Assembly: GCF_000218685.1 (NCBI RefSeq)
Contig: NW_006763290.1
Location: forward strand, 2,638,843-2,702,842
DNA length: 64,000 nucleotides
Direction: 5' to 3'
DNA from: Serpula lacrymans var. lacrymans S7.9
Lineage: Eukaryota; Basidiomycota; Agaricomycetes; Boletales; Serpulaceae
A program made the position numbers and the translations under genes. Below, one piece after another: positions 58,612 to 64,000 of the stretch. Below the pieces are notes generated by a model, which saw only the letters and a list, made by a program, of their open reading frames with translations, ran no database searches and was not told where the DNA came from. The stretch's first letter is position 1. Every line of letters starts with the position of its first letter.

Positions 58612-61600
58612 CTTGCTGGTTGAGGGATTGGTACATCTTATGAGAAGTCGTCGGGTACAGTTTGCAGTGGTCATCTTCTTTGATACATGTTAAAAATACT
58701 ATTTCTCTTCAATGCTTAGGTGGCTAGGATAATAGTGGTATGTTTTGAGCATTAGTGTTTAACAAACAAAAGAGCATGTGATATTGTGTCTGGTTGTTCT
58801 GTTTACCAAGGGGAAAAATAAAAGTGAACAATAAAACAGTAGCATTTAGTGATTGCTTGTGACCGATACAGAGAATGTGGGTCTAAACTTGTGGCAGATG
58901 TATAAAAACAAAAAATGGTGTGTCTACAACAGAACAAGGAATAATAGCTTCCTTTTGTTAGTATCTTTTCTTGTCTTTTCCTAGCATAATGAGCGCAAGA
59001 TTTAAATGCTCCATCTTGCGGGTGTGCACCATCATCATCAATCCCACCATTGTCCCTAACTAAATGCAATGCCTAACTGCCGTGTATTCCAGCCACCAAC
59101 CCAAGACGTGAGTAGACGCAACTGAATATATTTCAGTATCTCTTACTAACGAACTCTAGATGTCTGAAATAAAGCTTAAGTGCTGTCTTTATGCAACAAC
59201 ACATCGTAAACCCCTCTTGCCAAGATCATCACCTGTACCGCAAGTTTGGCCCAACACCCTGATAGATACCCTTATGCCAAAGCAATGCTTGAAGATGCAA
59301 CAACCTTATATACACAATTGTGTGGCTCATATTGATGAAGGCCGCCATCTATATTAGTTCAACATATTCTCAAACANNNNNNNNNNNNNNNNNNNNNNNN
59401 NNNNNNNNNNNNNNNNNNNNNNNNNNNNNNNNNNNNNNNNNNNNNNNNNNNNNNNNNNNNNNNNNNNNNNNNNNNNNNNNNNNNNNNNNNNNNNNNNNNN
59501 NNNNNNNNNNNNNNNNNNNNNNNNNNNNNNNNNNNNNNNNNNNNNNNNNNNNNNNNNNNNNNNNNNNNNNNNNNNNNNNNNNNNNNNNNNNNNNNNNNNN
59601 NNNNNNNNNNNNNNNNNNNNNNNNNNNNNNNNNNNNNNNNNNNNNNNNNNNNNNNNNNNNNNNNNNNNNNNNNNNNNNNNNNNNNNNNNNNNNNNNNNNN
59701 NNNNNNNNNNNNNNNNNNNNNNNNNNNNNNNNNNNNNNNNNNNNNNNNNNNNNNNNNNNNNNNNNNNNNNNNNNNNNNNNNNNNNNNNNNNNNNNNNNNN
59801 NNNNNNNNNNNNNNNNNNNNNNNNNNNNNNNNNNNNNNNNNNNNNNNNNNNNNNNNNNNNNNNNNNNNNNNNNNNNNNNNNNNNNNNNNNNNNNNNNNNN
59901 NNNNNNNNNNNNNNNNNNNNNNNNNNNNNNNNNNNNNNNNNNNNNACATGAGGGAGCAAAATACAGTCATATCAGACTATATTTTGCCAAGGTAAAAAGC
60001 ACTCCATATTTCACCATATTTGCTTTGAAGTGATAATTTCTCAGGTTTATCAGTACAATCAATAGGAGTATCAAGGGCAGAGGACAGCTTCCAGTTTTCT
60101 TAGTCTTTCATAAGGCAATTCACTGTTCTTCTTAGCCTCACAAGGTTCATGGGGGCAGTTGATCAAGCATAATCAATAACATTACAAAGGGTTTTTGTAG
60201 ACTATTATCTAATTACTACTCTCATAGTAACCTTCATAATCACTCACAAATGCACTCGACATTATCTCTGAAGATGTCGTTAAAATAACCTCACTACTGC
60301 TGCTACTTTCTTCCTCTGATGTTGACCCTGAGCTAAACTCATCTATGTGTTCAACACAAATAAAGGCTGTGAAAGGAACTTTCCCCAAATAGTATTCTAT
60401 TTTTCCATCCTCAACACCTGGAACAAATGAGAGACTTGAAGCCCGAGATGATCCCATTATGAGAGCCCTCACATCAGAGAGAGTCTTTTGGTGAAAAAGT
60501 AAGTAGTTGTTAAAGGGCTGCCAGGTGGGGGAATAAGAGGTGAAGGTGGCAACAGCAACAGGAACAGAGATCCAGAATCAGCCAAATAATTCAGAATGTG
60601 CTTTAGTAGGTAGAGCTGGCATATTATGTTGATGGCCCAGTGGGATTGGGATTCCAGATGGCTCAAAATCCAGGGATTGACGTAGCACTAAATGTGGTGC
60701 TATAATGCGCAATGGTGCAGAACCACTGCCATGCCTCCTGTCACCCTATCAAGAAGGATACACTATGGAAGTATTAAAAAGTAGTACAGTTGTGATGTTC
60801 GGCCAAGGCATACTAAATCCTTGATATATTCCATTACAAACAACGTGAGTTTTTTGTTTGAAGGGAAGGGCTAAGAAGAAACATTCTGGCCATCAGATGA
60901 GAGTCCTCAAGCAAGAACTAATAGCAGACCACAGAGTAATCATTTCCAATCAAAAGCAAATAGTAAGGGGACAATTTGTATGAGAAAAATGAGAAACCTG
61001 ACTATAGAGGGCGAAGGGTCAGAACTAGGATATCAGGTATCCATACTAGTGAACAAACAACCACCTGATGGGCCAAAACGTGGGATTACATTATATAGGG
61101 TATTAGTGAATCTGGAAACACACAGACAGGTTTGTTTGGGGTCAACGGGTTCCTTTCAGAGTCCATAAATAGGATGGTTTGTGGTATACAATCTATAATA
61201 CAATGTACAAAAATGACTATCACACTACATAATCATACATTCTGCCAAGCCCCAGACCAGTTACCTGATTCTGTGAATTACAACTGCATCAGTCTATAAT
61301 ATCAGATCAATGCAAGGCAGACATACATATCCGGCTGTGTTTTGACTCCTGAACCCAGGAAGCGGAAGCCACTGCAGCCTGTTTTGCTGCGCAACTGAAT
61401 CAAACAAATCTTCATGATATCTGTGATAGACCAATAATGATCATACTTGTGGATCTGTGGATGATTTTGTAGAGCCTATGGTGGTGTCAGTGTAACCAAA
61501 ATCCAGAGCTAATTCACTTACTTTGTTAATCATGACTCTCAACAAATTGGAGTTCTGTGTGGAGTAAGACTTTGTTGTGTCTAGGTGCCTATCAATCCAA

Positions 61601-62490
61601 GCTATGCACACTTTTATAGGTTGTATTGTTAATCAATGACAGAGATCAGTGAGCATTCACAAATGTACCTTTGGTTTATTAAACTCCTTGGGTTGCCAGC
61701 CTAGAGAGCTTTCAATATTATAGCCTCCACAGCCTGGACAAGCAACTTCTCCTGCAGGCTTTGGAATTAGCTCAATCTCCCAGTTTGAATCAGACGTATC
61801 AGATGTTCCACTCAACCCAAACAATAAACCATCATCTAGCACAGACTCAGGGACAACTGAAGTACTTCACTGAAATATAACCTTTTTCAGTTTGGTGTAT
61901 GGCTGACCAAAATTCCTATGTGCATATCAAAACACACAAATCTCTCCCTGGGTGATAAGTTTTAATGGCAAGTTAAGTTGGCATTTCAGTGGAGTCTGTC
62001 CAATGAGGAGGGGAAAAGGTTGCTCCATGTTTGAAAAATGGAACAACAAGCTTTGACAACATAGAGGCGAGGCAGGGAGTGTTGAAAACAGATATGGTTT
62101 GAGGGCTTTTGAAGTGGAAAACGAAGAACAGATGCTATAGATACTGCACATCAATATAAATACAATACAATAGTTGGAATAAAGGGAGTTACAACGACTA
62201 CTTGATGGGCTGGCTGAATGGCCATGCTGTTTTTGTTTTTTTTGTGAGTTGTTGTTGTTGTTGCAATAAACAGTACAAAAGTAATTGAACATCAGTGCCA
62301 TTGCAATAAACAGCACAAAAGTAACCACACACTAGTTAGTCAAGATAGCAAAACACAAAAATGCAACAAAAAAGCCTAGAAACCCTCTAGCAGTTGTGCA
62401 TCAAGTGAATATTCCCACTGACATGCACACTTATAAATCTGTGCCCTTTTTTCTTGATGATAGTAGAATACATAGCTCCAAAGAACATGT
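58612..62490. other. Unassigned region with an assembly gap
   Basis: No family was recognised. A minus-strand frame at 60472-60209 encodes a Ser/Glu-rich acidic segment (STSEEESSSSSEVILTTSSE), and one at 61842-61657 has a CPGC-type Cys pair. Both are short and unplaced. A GTT microsatellite lies near 62245. Bases 59377-59945 are N. Confidence 0.4.
59377..59945. other. Assembly gap (569 N)
   Basis: Undetermined bases. Confidence 1.
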
Positions 62491-62540
62491 TTGGCCTTCA
62501 AAAGATATTTTCATCATACATTGATTTTTTTTCGATTGAA

Positions 62541-62998
62541 GGGACATACCTTGGTAATATATGCTGTTTCCATATCACAGGATGGCACTCTCCTGGCCAG
62601 TGGAGGTAAGAATATCTTATTCCTCCAGATTGTATCCCTGATATTCTTCAAGGCTTTGATAGACTCAAGGTTTGGGACTTGGAGATGAAGCAATAAACAA
62701 ATATATGGCGTCAAGAGTTGATCTAGTGACATTTTGATAGGGATACATTGAAGAGGGATGCATGGAGAGGCTGAAAAGTGGGGGCCAGATCACTTGTATT
62801 GCTGCAAAGTTGAACAATAAAAGTGGCGTAAGAATTGTGGTAGGGATGTGTGAACACACGGTACAGGTTTTAACCTGGAATAACAATCAAATCAATTCTG
62901 TAGCACCTTCCATGAAGGTTCGCCCTAAACTCCTCAGCCTTTGCCTTAAAAGTGACAACAGAAGTGTGAAAATGATGTTAATGTTAGATGGACTAATG
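62541..62998 (+). pseudogene. WD40-repeat protein relic
   Basis: The exon GHTLVIYAVSISQDGTLLAS-GG (about 62541-62606) joins, over a short intron ending CTTCAAG near 62651, to FDRLKVWDLEMK (to about 62690), a complete WD40 blade, followed at once by TAA. A downstream open frame (62762-62998: MERLKSGGQITCIAAKLNN, VRIVVGMCEHTVQVLTWNNN) resembles the next part of WD40 proteins that are common as repeat-associated genes in mushrooms. It is broken and probably not functional. Confidence 0.6.
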
Positions 62999-64000
62999 TG
63001 AGTAGTAATTCTGCCAGGATTACTAGATGCTGATAAGTCTTCAAAGGAAGTGTGGCCATAAACCAATGGAACACCTACACTGTTACTGACAATACTCAGA
63101 ATGGGTTTTATCTATAGCAACTCAAAATTAGTGTATATATTGGAGACTATGTCATGCAGGTACCAAAGAGAATCTTTTCTAAACAAGTAGGATATGCAGA
63201 AGAAAAAACACTGGTTGTTTGTGGTAATAATCATGGTGTTTTTTTACATATTTGACTAGAGAAAAGCAGACATCTTGGGAATACTTAAACACAGAAGAGG
63301 TGAGATAGTGCGACAAGGCAGTCAACAAGAATGATGATATTGGTACTAATGTACCTCTTCTGCAGACTTGAGGCCTCGCAGATAGGACTTGCAGATAGGA
63401 CACAAATTGTTAGCACATCATCCAGCAAACAAGGAAGTGCAATAATATGTGTATGGGTAAAAACCTAGGGAAAGGCTGCCTCAAATAAATGTGTATGAGA
63501 TATGTGTTTCTGGCCAATATTACTCTGAGCCATTATTATTATCATACTAAACACAACATTGTATCAACTCCTACAACACAAAGTGGGTGATGTTTACTAC
63601 AACCAATAACAATGATTTGTTCCTACTAAGCTGATTTTACACAATGTATATGAGACTAGGGACAGAAATTGGGTTCCAAATTTCAAGTGACTCAACTTCA
63701 AGACTCCGGGTAAAAGCAAAGGAGTGATATCCTGGTTAAAATTGCTAAATACAGTAATTGTGTAAAGGTATGGATTACATTGCTAGGAAGAGATACCAGC
63801 CTCCAGCAAGAAAAAAGAGGATGAATACTGTAAAAAAAACGTACAATTGAGACAATTCCCTTGGTAACAACATCAAAGCAAAATATGACTCCATTAAAGA
63901 TATGCTGAAAAAGATAGCAGGAGGAGTACCACTGGATGGGATGCCTGTAACAAAAGTGAAGGCAAAAAAGCAATAAAGGAAAGGAAAAAGAAGTATGAGA
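62999..64000. other. Unassigned right end of the window
   Basis: AT-rich DNA with short ORFs only; nothing recognised. Confidence 0.4.

Overview
The window looks like nuclear DNA of a filamentous fungus, most likely a transposon-rich Agaricomycete (Basidiomycota). The evidence is short introns of about 45-65 bp with GT-AG ends, four spliced housekeeping genes whose proteins read as fungal orthologues, and a repeat set typical of mushroom genomes: DUF6589 genes, DUF6570/Rep/Pif1 Helitrons, Tnp2 CACTA transposases, pogo-like DDE transposases and Copia elements. No bacterial, organellar or rDNA signal was seen. Two runs of N (47579-48534 and 59377-59945) are assembly gaps.

Host genes: (1) the exocyst subunit SEC3, minus strand, entering from position 1 and starting at 3858; (2) the beta subunit of mitochondrial succinyl-CoA ligase (LSC2), minus strand, 15443-17122, 9 exons, 417 aa; (3) NUS1, a subunit of cis-prenyltransferase, minus strand, 29734-30929, 4 exons, 341 aa, with a GC-AG intron; (4) 40S ribosomal protein uS17 (RPS11), plus strand, 45437-46181, 6 exons, 154 aa. 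These exon models for LSC2, NUS1 and RPS11 were assembled by hand and keep frame throughout.

Almost everything else is mobile or formerly mobile DNA. From left to right: a broken pogo-like transposase with a C-terminal SAP-like motif (4774-7169); a truncated LTR; a 215-bp inverted repeat around a RecQ-like helicase scrap; Copia and Helitron fragments (10.4-12.7 kb); two solo LTRs in opposite orientation upstream of LSC2; a DUF6589 relic; a full-length but decayed Copia element (22094-27437, minus); a Helitron N-terminal half (27.4-29.4 kb); a larger Helitron (31.0-37.6 kb, minus) hit by a solo LTR, a tRNA-like insert and an 806-bp terminal-inverted-repeat element; a solo Copia LTR; a nearly intact pogo-like element with perfect 28-bp TIRs and TA duplication (42364-45337) ending 99 bp before the RPS11 start codon; and a Tnp2 (CACTA) relic split by a solo LTR (55.4-58.6 kb). 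The last 5 kb hold a WD40 relic and unrecognised AT-rich DNA.

The host genes belong to unrelated processes (exocytosis, TCA cycle, dolichol synthesis, translation) and do not form a cluster. The main interest lies in the nesting of elements, which can be read precisely from target-site duplications and restored reading frames, and in the decay pattern of the elements, which favours transitions at CpG sites. No convincing new multi-gene system was found.
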